Of a stretch of 32,368 nt of DNA, positions 14,934 through 23,283 are shown piece after piece. The stretch comes from an uncultured Prevotellaceae bacterium (GTDB taxonomy: Bacteria; Bacteroidota; Bacteroidia; Bacteroidales; Bacteroidaceae). The position numbers and the translations under genes are program-made. Below the pieces are notes generated by a model. That model made no database searches and was not told where the DNA came from. It saw only the letters and a program-made list of their open reading frames with translations. Within the stretch, counting starts at the first letter, position 1; the number at the start of each line of letters is the position of its first letter. The stretch lies in assembly GCA_900320565.1 (NCBI GenBank), contig ONSR01000057.1, positions 409-32,776 of the forward strand, in the 5' to 3' direction.

Positions 14934-17291
14934 ATACAGTGGATTCGTCGTAAGCTCTCCGTCAGAGTCAGCCTGTGGGTTGTGATGTTTGCTGCCGTCA
15001 TTTTCATCTCAGCCCTTAGCTTCTTTTTCTATCAGGCTCGCGATGCCGTGCGACAGGAAGCCATCAGCCGTGCCACACAGATTCTCGACAACACGGCCGA
15101 GCGCGTAGAAGGCATCCTGAACCGTGTGGAGGTAGCTACGAACATGACCAAATGGCTCGTGCAGCGACATCCCGACAACCCCGACTCGATGTTCGTCTAT
15201 AGTCGCGGCATGTTGCTGAACAACCCCGACTTCTACAACTGCTCCATCGCCTTCGAGCCTTACTATTTCAAGGATAAAGGCCGTTACTTCTCGGCTTATT
15301 CCAGGCACGAAGGCGACACCATCCGCACCATACAGGGCGGCAGCGACAACTACCAGTACTTCTACATGGACTGGTACCTCATGCCTATGCTGCTGGGCAA
15401 ACCCTCCTGGACGGAACCCTACATGGACTTCGACGTCCCCACCAACACCAGCAATATGGTGGCCAGCTATTGCGACGTCATCAAGGACGGACAAGGAAAG
15501 GTGATAGGCGTCATCAATACCAGCCTCTCGCTCAGTTGGCTCTCGCAGACCGTCTCGTCGCTGAAGCCTTATCCCAATTCCTACAGCATCATGATAGGCC
15601 GCGGCGGCACATACTTCGTGCATCCCGACACGACCAAGATTACGCGTCAGACCATCTTCACGCAGACCTTCGAGCAACCCGATACAGCCCTGACCCGACT
15701 CGGCCACGCCATGCAGCGGGGCGAGGACAGCATGATGCATACAAACATCAATGGCGAGAGTTGCTACGTTTTCTACCAGCCCCTCGGAGCTACAGGGTGC
15801 TCCATAGCTATCGTCTGTCCGGAAAGCGACATCTTCGGCGGCTTCGACCGTTTGCGTCATACGGTGGATGCCATTGTTGCCGTTGGTCTGCTGATGATGC
15901 TCTACTTCTTCATCCGTATCATCACCCGTGAACTGAATCCCCTGCGACGCTTGGCAGAGGAAGCAGAAACCATCGCCTCCGGACAGTTCGACGCCAAGTT
16001 GCCCAACTTCCGACGCATCGACGAGATAGGGCAGCTGAGCCATTCGTTCGGTAACATGCAGCAGTCGCTCGTGAAATACATTGATGAACTGAAGGACACC
16101 ACTTCGCAGAAAGCCTCAATAGAAAGAGACATCCGCATCGCAAGCGCCATACAGAAGGGCATGCTGCCCGAGAAGTTTCCCTCCAAAACCGACCGCGACG
16201 ACGTTCAGATATATGCCTCGCTGACACCTGCCAAGGATGTAGGTGGCGACCTGTTCGACTTCTACTTCCGCGACGAGAAACTCTTCTTCTGCATTGGCGA
16301 TGTCGCTGGCAAAGGCGTTCCTGCCTCGCTCTTCATGGCAGTCACCAGAGCCGTCTTCCGCACGGTATCGGTTCGCGAGTCGATGCCCGACCGCATCATG
16401 GCAACCATGAACAAGATTATTGCCGAGATGAACAAGAACAGTATGTTCGTCACCCTCTTTGTCGGCGTGCTCGACCTGCCAACGGGGCACTTGTATTACT
16501 GCAATGCTGGCCACGATGCTCCGCTGCTCATCGGTGCAGGCGTGGGCATGCTTCCCTGCGACTCTAACATTCCTGTCGGCTTCAGACCATCATGGAAATA
16601 TACGCTTCAGGAGGCACAAGTCTTTACCGGTACCACCATCTTCCTCTTCACCGACGGACTGACGGAAGCTATGGATGCTAATCAGTCGCAGTTCCAGATG
16701 GAACGTGTGACGGATGTGGCCTCGCAAGCCCTTGCCAAGCAACATCTGGAACCGCAGCAACTCATCAGCGAGATGACCGAAGCAGTCCACCAATTTGTCG
16801 GTAATGCCGAGCAAAGCGATGACCTGACCATGATGGCCATACAATACATTCGCCAGCAAAGAGACGTGAAACTTCGTAAGAGTCTGGTACTTCCCAACGA
16901 TACGCAAGAGGTGCCTCGGCTGAACGACTTCGTTGCTGAGGTTTGCGAAGCAGTCGGACTCGATTCCATCGTTGCCATGCAAGTGAAGCTTGCCATCGAA
17001 GAGGCTGTGGTTAATGTCATGAAGTATGCCTACCCACAAGGCACAAGGGGCGATGTGACCATTGAAGCCGTCTCGAATGACATGCGGCTGAAGTTCACTA
17101 TCATAGACAGTGGAAAACCCTTCGACCCAACCGTACTGCCCGAAGTCGATACAACACTTCCAGCAAAGGAACGTCGCATAGGCGGACTGGGCATTCACAT
17201 TGTGCGCCAGTTTATGGACTCCATCAACTACGAACGTAGTGGCAATCTGAACATACTGGCAATAAGGAAGAATCTAACCGACAATAAATAA
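14931..17291 (+). CDS. Membrane sensor with dCache-like, HAMP, PP2C/SpoIIE phosphatase and RsbW-like kinase domains
   Basis: The 786-residue protein has a first membrane helix (about 12-34), a periplasmic dCache-like sensor (about 36-310, with GRYFSAYSRHEGDTI and PSWTEPYMDF), a second helix (about 313-332), HAMP (about 332-385) and a short coiled coil. A SpoIIE-type PP2C phosphatase (about 400-640) retains metal-binding motifs DVGGDLFDF (436), GDVAGKGVPA (456), FTDGLTEAMD (574) and DDLTMMA (630). A C-terminal HATPase_c domain has EEAVVNVMKYAYP (690), IIDSGKPFDP and GGLGIHIVRQF (750). By analogy with RsbU and RsbW it would dephosphorylate and phosphorylate a STAS protein, presumably the next gene product. 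Combining both opposing activities in one sensor is notable. Confidence 0.93.
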   Translation: MIQWIRRKLSVRVSLWVVMFAAVIFISALSFFFYQARDAVRQEAISRATQILDNTAERVEGILNRVEVATNMTKWLVQRHPDNPDSMFVYSRGMLLNNPDFYNCSIAFEPYYFKDKGRYFSAYSRHEGDTIRTIQGGSDNYQYFYMDWYLMPMLLGKPSWTEPYMDFDVPTNTSNMVASYCDVIKDGQGKVIGVINTSLSLSWLSQTVSSLKPYPNSYSIMIGRGGTYFVHPDTTKITRQTIFTQTFEQPDTALTRLGHAMQRGEDSMMHTNINGESCYVFYQPLGATGCSIAIVCPESDIFGGFDRLRHTVDAIVAVGLLMMLYFFIRIITRELNPLRRLAEEAETIASGQFDAKLPNFRRIDEIGQLSHSFGNMQQSLVKYIDELKDTTSQKASIERDIRIASAIQKGMLPEKFPSKTDRDDVQIYASLTPAKDVGGDLFDFYFRDEKLFFCIGDVAGKGVPASLFMAVTRAVFRTVSVRESMPDRIMATMNKIIAEMNKNSMFVTLFVGVLDLPTGHLYYCNAGHDAPLLIGAGVGMLPCDSNIPVGFRPSWKYTLQEAQVFTGTTIFLFTDGLTEAMDANQSQFQMERVTDVASQALAKQHLEPQQLISEMTEAVHQFVGNAEQSDDLTMMAIQYIRQQRDVKLRKSLVLPNDTQEVPRLNDFVAEVCEAVGLDSIVAMQVKLAIEEAVVNVMKYAYPQGTRGDVTIEAVSNDMRLKFTIIDSGKPFDPTVLPEVDTTLPAKERRIGGLGIHIVRQFMDSINYERSGNLNILAIRKNLTDNK

Positions 17292-17297
17292 CAAACA

Positions 17298-17600
17298 ATG
17301 AAGACAACGATTCAAGAACAAGACGGCAACATGATTGCCTATCTGGAAGGCAGCCTGGACACCTCTACTGCTCCAGAAACAGAAAAGGCGATGCGTCCCC
17401 TCTACGAATGTGAAGGAAAGGATATCATCTTCGACTGCACAGGTCTGACATACATCTCGTCGGCAGGATTGCGCATCTTCCTCGATGTCCTGAAGACTGC
17501 AGAAGGAAAAGGTGGTCATGTCTATATCAAGAACGTCACCGATGCCGTTCGTACCATCTTTACCATAACAGGCTTCAGCAACATCTTCGAGTTCAAGTAA
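17298..17600 (+). CDS. STAS-domain anti-sigma factor antagonist (RsbV/SpoIIAA-like)
   Basis: The 100-residue protein is a single STAS domain. LEGSLDTSTAPETEKAM forms the first part, and IFDCTGLTYISSAGLRIFLD contains the conserved phosphorylation-site serine pair before AGLR. It starts 6 bases after the sensor gene, whose phosphatase and kinase domains are the likely writer and eraser of that phosphate. In Firmicutes such proteins free sigma-B from its anti-sigma; no cognate sigma factor is encoded here, so the output is probably something else, perhaps the adjacent alarmone synthetase (inference). Confidence 0.93.
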   Translation: MKTTIQEQDGNMIAYLEGSLDTSTAPETEKAMRPLYECEGKDIIFDCTGLTYISSAGLRIFLDVLKTAEGKGGHVYIKNVTDAVRTIFTITGFSNIFEFK

Positions 17601-17607
17601 TACTCAG

Positions 17608-18684
17608 ATGGTGAAACTTGATCCACATGGCGAGGAACTGTTGCGGCAGTTTCGCGAACTGCGTCCTACGTTGGAGCAACTGGCAAAAGACGCCTATAAC
17701 CTCATGCACGATGCTTTGAGGAAACAAGGCATCTACGTTACTGCCATAGAGCATCGCGTGAAGACAGAAAAGTCCTTGGCAGGGAAGTTGGAACTGAAGG
17801 GCGCAAAGTACAAGAGTATCGACGACGTGACCGACCTCGTTGGCCTGCGTGTCATCACCTTTTATACTGATGATGTCGATAAGGTAGCTGTCATCGCCAA
17901 GAACATCTTTGATATTGACTGGAATGAGAGTGTCGATAAGCGTAAGTTGCATCAACTGGACTCCTTTGGCTACAACTCGCTTCACTACATTTGCCGCTTG
18001 AAAGAAGGCGGGCCGCGTTTTGAGTTGCAGATGCGAACGGCATTGCAACATGTATGGTCCACCATCGAGCATGACACGGGTTATAAAGGCGAAGTGAAGA
18101 TTCCACGTGAATACATGCGACAGTTCAACCGCTTGGCAGGCATGATGGAACTGATAGACGACGAGTTCAGCCGCCTGCGCCTCACGCTCGCCGACTATCG
18201 CCGCCAGACGTTAGCGCTGGTCAAGGACGGTCGTCTCGATGATGTGCTTCTCTCTCCGGACTCGTTCCGGGGCTATCTCGATCTGCAGCCTTTCGACCGC
18301 CTGAACAAACGCATCGCTTCTGTCAATCAGGCTGAGATATATCCTGTCTCATTGATGTCCTACCTGCGAGTGTTTGAATCTTTTGGCTTGGTAACACTTG
18401 GCGACGTGCAGCGCTTCATCGACGACAACAGCGATGATGCCTATCAGTTGGCACTCTCCTGGTTGGCTATTACCGACCTCGACATCCTCTCTTCCAGCAC
18501 AGCCCTGCAGTATCTCTGTCTGGTTCATGTGCTGAAACAGGATGGCGGACAAAAAGGGCTGAAGGACTTCTACAATACTATTAATGGCGAGAACGACTCC
18601 AACGATATGTTGGCAAGTATGATGCTCAAGCAGGCCGAGACCTTGCCATTCATGCAAAAACAAAAGACTAAAACGAACAAATAG
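17608..18684 (+). CDS. RelA/SpoT-type (p)ppGpp synthetase domain protein
   Basis: The 358-residue protein has an N-terminal RelA/SpoT nucleotidyltransferase domain (about residues 20-190). Visible signatures are EHRVKTEKSLAGKLE for ATP binding, DDVTDLVGLRVITFY, FGYNSLHYICRL and FELQMRTALQHVWSTIEHDT. It would transfer pyrophosphate from ATP to GTP or GDP. No N-terminal HD hydrolase domain and no TGS or ACT domain are present, so it is a small stand-alone synthetase; the C-terminal 150 residues are helical with no domain I recognise. It is encoded 7 bases after the STAS gene, and an HD hydrolase is encoded two genes later. Confidence 0.9.
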   Translation: MVKLDPHGEELLRQFRELRPTLEQLAKDAYNLMHDALRKQGIYVTAIEHRVKTEKSLAGKLELKGAKYKSIDDVTDLVGLRVITFYTDDVDKVAVIAKNIFDIDWNESVDKRKLHQLDSFGYNSLHYICRLKEGGPRFELQMRTALQHVWSTIEHDTGYKGEVKIPREYMRQFNRLAGMMELIDDEFSRLRLTLADYRRQTLALVKDGRLDDVLLSPDSFRGYLDLQPFDRLNKRIASVNQAEIYPVSLMSYLRVFESFGLVTLGDVQRFIDDNSDDAYQLALSWLAITDLDILSSSTALQYLCLVHVLKQDGGQKGLKDFYNTINGENDSNDMLASMMLKQAETLPFMQKQKTKTNK

Positions 18685-18688
18685 AAGA

Positions 18689-20491
18689 ATGGAATCAATT
18701 ATGTTCTTAGGCTTCAGCCTTCATGCCTGGATAACCATCGTGACGGTGTTGGGCATGTTTAGCATTCTAATGTTTACCAAGCTGCGCTCCGACTTGGTGT
18801 TCCTCGGAGCTATAGGCGTCCTGTACGTCACAGGCGTGCTGGATGCCAAAGAGGCCTTCTCGGGCTTCAGTTCGACGTCGGTGGTCGTCATCGGCGTGCT
18901 GTTTGTTGTCATAGCTGGTCTGACGCACACAGGTGTATTGCAATGGATTGTGAAGCATCTGCTTGGTCAGCCCAATGGCTATTCCAAGGCAGTCATGCGT
19001 CTGATGCTGCCGGTGGCGGTGCTCAGCTCATTTCTCAGCAACACCACCGTTGTGGCTCTCTTTGTCAACATCGTAAAGATGTGGGCAAAGAAGCTTGGCG
19101 TTTCGCCTTCAAAGCTGCTCATTCCCTTGAGCTACGCTTCAGGCATGGGTGGTGTCTGCACTCTTATCGGTACGCCGCCGAACCTGATTATCAGCGGACT
19201 CTACGAAGACCAGACCGGTGTGGCGATGAACGTACTCGCTACAACCATACCGGGCCTCTTCTGCCTCGCAGTTGGCATCCTCTCTGTCATTGCCATGCGC
19301 CGTTTGTTGCCCGACCGCAAAGCTCCAGAAGCAGCCTTCGAATCGACGGGCGAATACACTGTGGAGATGCTTGTGCCCTCCGATAATCCTAATATCGCGA
19401 AGAGCATCGGCAGCCTTGGGCTGAACAATGTTCGAGGCGGCAGTCTCGTAGAGTTGCGCCACTTTGACGATGAGAAGATTATGTCGCCTGTGCCTGATAA
19501 TGAACCTCTGATGGGCGGCGACCGTCTGGTCTATGCCGGACAGATAGACGAATTGCTTGAGCTAAAGAAGACGCACGGCTTGGTCAGTGCCGACCATCAT
19601 GTGTTCCACTACAGCGATGTGGCCACTGATGAACACCACTTGCGGACTGCACATGTCAGGTTTGGCAGCAGACTGATAGGCACCACCATGAGAAAGAGCC
19701 AATTTGAGCACAACCACAATGTCACGCTGGTGGCCGTTTCGCGTCGTGGCAAGCGCATCGAGAGTTCGCCCCGCGATGTCACCTTGCAGGCTGGCGATAC
19801 GTTACTCCTGGAAATGGGTAGCAACAAGACGCAACCTCAGGAGCTCTCGAAGGACCTCCAATTCTTCGACTCTGTGGAAGTCCCCAATATCGGAATGGGA
19901 ACGCTTGTCTCAACTGCCATCATGATAACCATGGTTGTCGTCTCGGCACTCGGCATTATGCCCTTGCTGCAATGTGCCTTCATAGCTGCTGCCGCCATGC
20001 TCATCTTCCGTTGCTGCAGCGCAGAACAGGCCATGCGTGCCATCAACTGGGACATCCTGATGGTCTTTGCAGGCAGCGTGGTTCTTGGCCTTGCCATACA
20101 GAAGACAGGCATTGCCGAGCGCTTGGCTTATGGCATCCTCGATGTCTGTGGCACGAACCCGATTGTGGTGATGACAACCATCTGCTTCGTAGGCACCTTC
20201 ATCACGGAGTTCATCTCCAATACAGCAGCGGGAGCCATGTTCTTCCCCATCATGTATCAGGCAGCCGAGAAGTTAGGCTACGAGCCCTTCCCCTTCCTCA
20301 TCGCCCTGATGATAAGCGTCAGCAGCAGCTTTGCCACGCCTATCGGTTCACCCACCCACATGTTGGTATATGGCCCAGGCGGCTACCGCTTCAGCGACTT
20401 CATGCGCATCGGCTTGCTGATGAACCTCATCATCCTTGCTGCCAACATCTTCATCGTGCTCCTTGTCTATCCCTTAACGCCATTGCAATAA
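18689..20491 (+). CDS. SLC13/DASS family permease with RCK-C domains
   Basis: The 600-residue inner-membrane transporter has two hydrophobic halves. The first carries SFLSNTTVVALFVNIVKMWA and LIGTPPNLIISGLYED; the second carries FITEFISNTAAGAMFFP and SFATPIGSPTHMLVYGPGGY. These are the paired SNT and hairpin motifs of the SLC13 anion:Na+ family. The central soluble part (about residues 210-395) contains two TrkA/RCK-C-like repeats (MGGDRLVYAGQIDELLELKK and LQAGDTLLLEMG), which suggests ligand gating. The substrate is probably an anion such as sulfate or a dicarboxylate but cannot be read from sequence. Only 4 bases separate it from the synthetase gene. Confidence 0.9.
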   Translation: MESIMFLGFSLHAWITIVTVLGMFSILMFTKLRSDLVFLGAIGVLYVTGVLDAKEAFSGFSSTSVVVIGVLFVVIAGLTHTGVLQWIVKHLLGQPNGYSKAVMRLMLPVAVLSSFLSNTTVVALFVNIVKMWAKKLGVSPSKLLIPLSYASGMGGVCTLIGTPPNLIISGLYEDQTGVAMNVLATTIPGLFCLAVGILSVIAMRRLLPDRKAPEAAFESTGEYTVEMLVPSDNPNIAKSIGSLGLNNVRGGSLVELRHFDDEKIMSPVPDNEPLMGGDRLVYAGQIDELLELKKTHGLVSADHHVFHYSDVATDEHHLRTAHVRFGSRLIGTTMRKSQFEHNHNVTLVAVSRRGKRIESSPRDVTLQAGDTLLLEMGSNKTQPQELSKDLQFFDSVEVPNIGMGTLVSTAIMITMVVVSALGIMPLLQCAFIAAAAMLIFRCCSAEQAMRAINWDILMVFAGSVVLGLAIQKTGIAERLAYGILDVCGTNPIVVMTTICFVGTFITEFISNTAAGAMFFPIMYQAAEKLGYEPFPFLIALMISVSSSFATPIGSPTHMLVYGPGGYRFSDFMRIGLLMNLIILAANIFIVLLVYPLTPLQ

Positions 20492-20501
20492 AAAGACCAA
20501 A

Positions 20502-21077
20502 ATGGCAAACCGACCTTTAAACACAGAACTCCTGGACCGCGCCATCGTGTTTGCAGTCCGTGCCCATGCCGGCACCGAGCGTCGATGCAAAGGATTCCCT
20601 TACATCGTTCATCCTCTTGAGGCTGTCGGGATTGTAGCCACGATGACTTCCGACCAGGAACTGCTGGCAGCTGCTGCCCTGCACGATGTTGTGGAGGACA
20701 CAGACATCACGTTGGAACAGATACGTGATGAGTTTGGCGAACGCATAGCGGCACTGGTGGCAGCGGAGACCGATGAACTATATCCGGAAGTACACGACGT
20801 GGAAAGCTGGCGCAAACGCAAGCAGGCAGCCATCGACCGCCTGGCCTCTGCTTCCCTCGATGCCAAGATGGTAGCTCTGGGCGACAAGCTTTCCAACATG
20901 CGAGCCATTGCCCGCGACTATGCCGTGCAGGGCGATGAGCTATGGAACCGCTTCCGCTCAAAGGACCGAAAGGATCACGAGTGGCACTATCGCGGCTTGG
21001 CCGAATCGCTCCGCGAACTGCACGACACCTTTGCCTACAAGGAATTTGTGCAGCTCATAGAGCAGGTGTTTACCTAA
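20502..21077 (+). CDS. Stand-alone HD-domain (p)ppGpp hydrolase (Mesh1-like)
   Basis: The 191-residue protein matches the hydrolase domain of SpoT and Mesh1: AHAGTERRCKGFPYIVHPLE supplies the first His, AAALHDVVEDTDITLEQI gives the HD and ED motifs, and MVALGDKLSNMRAI the distal Asp region. These residues coordinate Mn2+ and remove the 3'-pyrophosphate from (p)ppGpp. There is no synthetase domain. As the last gene of the run that also encodes a synthetase, it completes an alarmone synthesis and breakdown pair. The length is normal for a small alarmone hydrolase. Confidence 0.9.
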   Translation: MANRPLNTELLDRAIVFAVRAHAGTERRCKGFPYIVHPLEAVGIVATMTSDQELLAAAALHDVVEDTDITLEQIRDEFGERIAALVAAETDELYPEVHDVESWRKRKQAAIDRLASASLDAKMVALGDKLSNMRAIARDYAVQGDELWNRFRSKDRKDHEWHYRGLAESLRELHDTFAYKEFVQLIEQVFT

Positions 21078-21124
21078 TAAATATTTGTGATTGCAGATAA
21101 TCCTGTTAATTTCCATTTCTCAGC

Positions 21125-21155
21125 TTTCATTTTCCAATTAAATGTTGTACCTTTG
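21125..21155 (+). promoter_or_regulatory. Bacteroidetes-type promoter for pgi
   Basis: TTTC at 21125-21128 and TACCTTTG at 21148-21155 are 19 bases apart, followed by CAC as at other promoters here. Confidence 0.7.
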
Positions 21156-21189
21156 CACGCGAAATAAATGGGTTTGTCTCATGGCCCTT

Positions 21190-21223
21190 AATTTTGAATT
21201 TTGAATTTAATAATTTTGAATTA
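21190..21223. repeat. AATTTTGAATTTTG repeat in pgi leader
   Basis: An A/T-rich unit (AATTTTGAATTTTGAATTTA and on) sits in the 5' untranslated region, 8 bases before the pgi start. Its inverted form occurs after pgi at 22564 and again at 23015. Confidence 0.8.
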
Positions 21224-21231
21224 TATATAGT

Positions 21232-22566
21232 ATGTTAAAACTCGATTATTCTAAGGCTCTGCTGAGTGCAGAGCAGATAGCAGCCTTCGCTCCGAAGGCT
21301 GAGGAGGCACAGAAGGCTCTCGAGGCCGGCACCTGTGCAGGTAATGATTTCCTTGGCTGGCTCCACTTGCCCAGCAGCATCACGGCTGAGTTCATGACGA
21401 AGCTCCAGGCTTGCGTCCAGACGCTTCGCGACAACTGCGACACCGTGGTTGTGGCTGGCATCGGCGGCAGCTATCTTGGTGCCCGTGCCGTCATCGAGGC
21501 TCTGGGCAACAGCTTCCAGTGGCTCGTCAACAAGGGCGAGAACCCCAACATCCTCTTCGCTGGCAACAACATCGGCGAGGACTATCTCTACGAGCTCACT
21601 GAGTACTTGAAGGACCGTCGCTTCGGTGTCATCAATATCTCCAAGAGCGGCACCACAACTGAGACTGCTCTGGCTTTCCGTCTGCTGAAGAAACAATGTG
21701 AGCAGCAGCGCGGCAAGGAGATGGCTCGCAAGGTCATCGTGGCTGTTACCGATGCCAAGAAGGGCGCTGCCCGCACTTGTGCCGACAAGGAAGGCTACAC
21801 CTCGTTCGTCATTCCCGACAACGTGGGCGGTCGCTTCAGCGTGTTGACTCCCGTCGGTCTGCTGCCCATCGCAGTAGCCGGTTTCGATATAGCCAAGCTC
21901 GTGCAGGGTGCTGCAGATATGGAGAAGGCAGTAGCTGCCGACGTTCCTTTCGAACAGAACATCTGTCTGCAGTACGCAGCTGTCCGCAACGCGCTCTATC
22001 AGAGTGGCAAGAAGATTGAGATTCTCGTCAACTTCCAGCCTAAGCTCCACTATATGAACGAGTGGTGGAAGCAGCTCTATGGCGAGAGCGAGGGCAAGGA
22101 CCACAAGGGCATCTTCACGGCTGCCGTTGACTTCTCGACCGACCTGCACTCGATGGGTCAGTGGATTCAGGAAGGCGAGCGCACCATCTTCGAGACCGTT
22201 GTCAGCGTGGAAGAGACGGAGCACAAACTGCTCTTCCCCAGCGACGAGGAGAACCTCGACGGCCTGAACTTCCTGGCTGGCAAGCGTGTCGATGAAGTGA
22301 ACAAGATGGCAGAGCTCGGCACACAGCTGGCTCACGTGGATGGCGGCGTGCCCAACATGCGTCTCATCGTGCCTCGCCTGAACGAGTACTACATCGGCCA
22401 GTTGATTTACTTCTTCGAAAAGGCATGCGGCGTGAGCGGTCTCATCCTCGGCGTTAACCCCTTCAACCAGCCAGGCGTTGAGGCCTACAAGAAGAACATG
22501 TTCGCCCTTTTAGGAAAGCCCGGATATGAAGCCGAGACGGTTGCCATTCGCAAACGTCTCGATTAA
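21232..22566 (+). CDS. pgi: Glucose-6-phosphate isomerase
   Basis: The 444-residue cytoplasmic enzyme interconverts glucose-6-phosphate and fructose-6-phosphate. It shows [16 protein letters not shown], the phosphate-binding [15 protein letters not shown] and the C-terminal [20 protein letters not shown] with the catalytic lysine. The length is typical of the short bacterial and Bacteroides type. It has its own promoter and appears to be monocistronic. It is bracketed by inverted copies of the AATTTTGAATTTTG repeat, one in the leader and one overlapping its stop codon. Confidence 0.97.
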   Translation: MLKLDYSKALLSAEQIAAFAPKAEEAQKALEAGTCAGNDFLGWLHLPSSITAEFMTKLQACVQTLRDNCDTVVVAGIGGSYLGARAVIEALGNSFQWLVNKGENPNILFAGNNIGEDYLYELTEYLKDRRFGVINISKSGTTTETALAFRLLKKQCEQQRGKEMARKVIVAVTDAKKGAARTCADKEGYTSFVIPDNVGGRFSVLTPVGLLPIAVAGFDIAKLVQGAADMEKAVAADVPFEQNICLQYAAVRNALYQSGKKIEILVNFQPKLHYMNEWWKQLYGESEGKDHKGIFTAAVDFSTDLHSMGQWIQEGERTIFETVVSVEETEHKLLFPSDEENLDGLNFLAGKRVDEVNKMAELGTQLAHVDGGVPNMRLIVPRLNEYYIGQLIYFFEKACGVSGLILGVNPFNQPGVEAYKKNMFALLGKPGYEAETVAIRKRLD

Positions 22567-22611
22567 TTCAAAATTTATAAATTCAAAATTCAAATTGGGC
22601 TGCGCTGTGAG
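22564..22611. repeat. 48-bp direct repeat R1, left of the four-helix-bundle gene
   Basis: Begins TAATTCAAAATTTATAAATT and ends in GTGAG. It matches 23015-23062 at 44 of 48 positions in the same orientation. Confidence 0.88.
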
Positions 22612-22648
22612 TGAAGTGGTGAATAAATATAATCAGGAGTATCGCGAC

Positions 22649-23011
22649 ATGGAGGAGAATCCTCTTGTTGCGAAGGCTCTTGATTTCTCGGTTCGTATCG
22701 TGAATCTCTACAAATGTATGCGAGAGGAACGTCACGAAACCGTGATGAGCAAACAGATTCTTCGCAGCGGAACCTCAATCGGTGCAAATGCCAGCGAAGC
22801 AATAGCGGCAGAATCCACAGATGACTTCATCCACAAGCTCACGATTTCCTTGAAGGAAGCAAATGAAACGAAGTATTGGATCCTGTTGCTTCACCGCACC
22901 CAGTTTATAACAGAAAATGAGTTCGAATCCATTATGACGGATTGCCAAGAGCTGCGCAAACTGGTTGGCTCTATTATCAGTTCAACGAAACGAAACCGAG
23001 ACAAGAAATAA
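22649..23011 (+). CDS. Four-helix-bundle protein (23S rRNA intervening-sequence protein family)
   Basis: The 120-residue protein starts at the ATG at 22649 (MEENPLVAKALDFSVRIVNL). It carries the family hallmarks KQILRSGTSIGANASEAIAA, FIHKLTISLKEANETKYWI and a final helix ending in basic residues. The family includes proteins encoded in 23S rRNA intervening sequences, the Avd accessory protein of diversity-generating retroelements, and many solitary genes of unknown role; nucleic-acid binding is likely. No retroelement or rRNA gene is nearby. The gene sits exactly between two 48-bp direct repeats, suggesting a mobile cassette. An upstream in-frame start at 22526 lies within pgi and was rejected. 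Confidence 0.88.
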   Translation: MEENPLVAKALDFSVRIVNLYKCMREERHETVMSKQILRSGTSIGANASEAIAAESTDDFIHKLTISLKEANETKYWILLLHRTQFITENEFESIMTDCQELRKLVGSIISSTKRNRDKK

Positions 23012-23014
23012 TAA

Positions 23015-23062
23015 TAATTCAAAATTTATAAATTCAAAATTCAAATAAGGCTACGCCGTGAG
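23015..23062. repeat. 48-bp direct repeat R2, right of the four-helix-bundle gene
   Basis: Same orientation as R1, offset by 451 bases with four mismatches, starting 4 bases after the stop codon. Confidence 0.88.
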
Positions 23063-23094
23063 CATCTCTGATAGAAAGTGAATTTATAATTTTT

Positions 23095-23283
23095 GAATTA
23101 CCAGCACCAACCATTTAACTAGCATCTGAAATAACTTTGAATTTTGAATTTAATTATTTTGAATTAACATCACCAACCATTTAACTAACATCTGAAATAA
23201 CTTAATTTAATTATTTTGAATTAACATCACCAACCATTTAACTAGCATCTGAAATAACTTTGAATTTTGAATTTAATTATTTA
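23095..23283. repeat. Three tandem copies of a 66-bp unit
   Basis: Copies are 23095-23160, 23161-23217 and 23218-23283, each starting GAATTA and containing CACCAACCATTTAACTA and CATCTGAAATAACTT. The second copy lacks 9 bases (TGAATTTTG). A partial fourth start (GAATTAACAGCAC) runs into the next gene. The unit contains the AATTTTGAATTTTG family sequence. Confidence 0.88.

Noticed and set aside
22526..22648. Longer start for the four-helix-bundle gene
   Set aside because: It would lie within the end of pgi and translate the 48-bp repeat; the ATG at 22649 begins the conserved family sequence.
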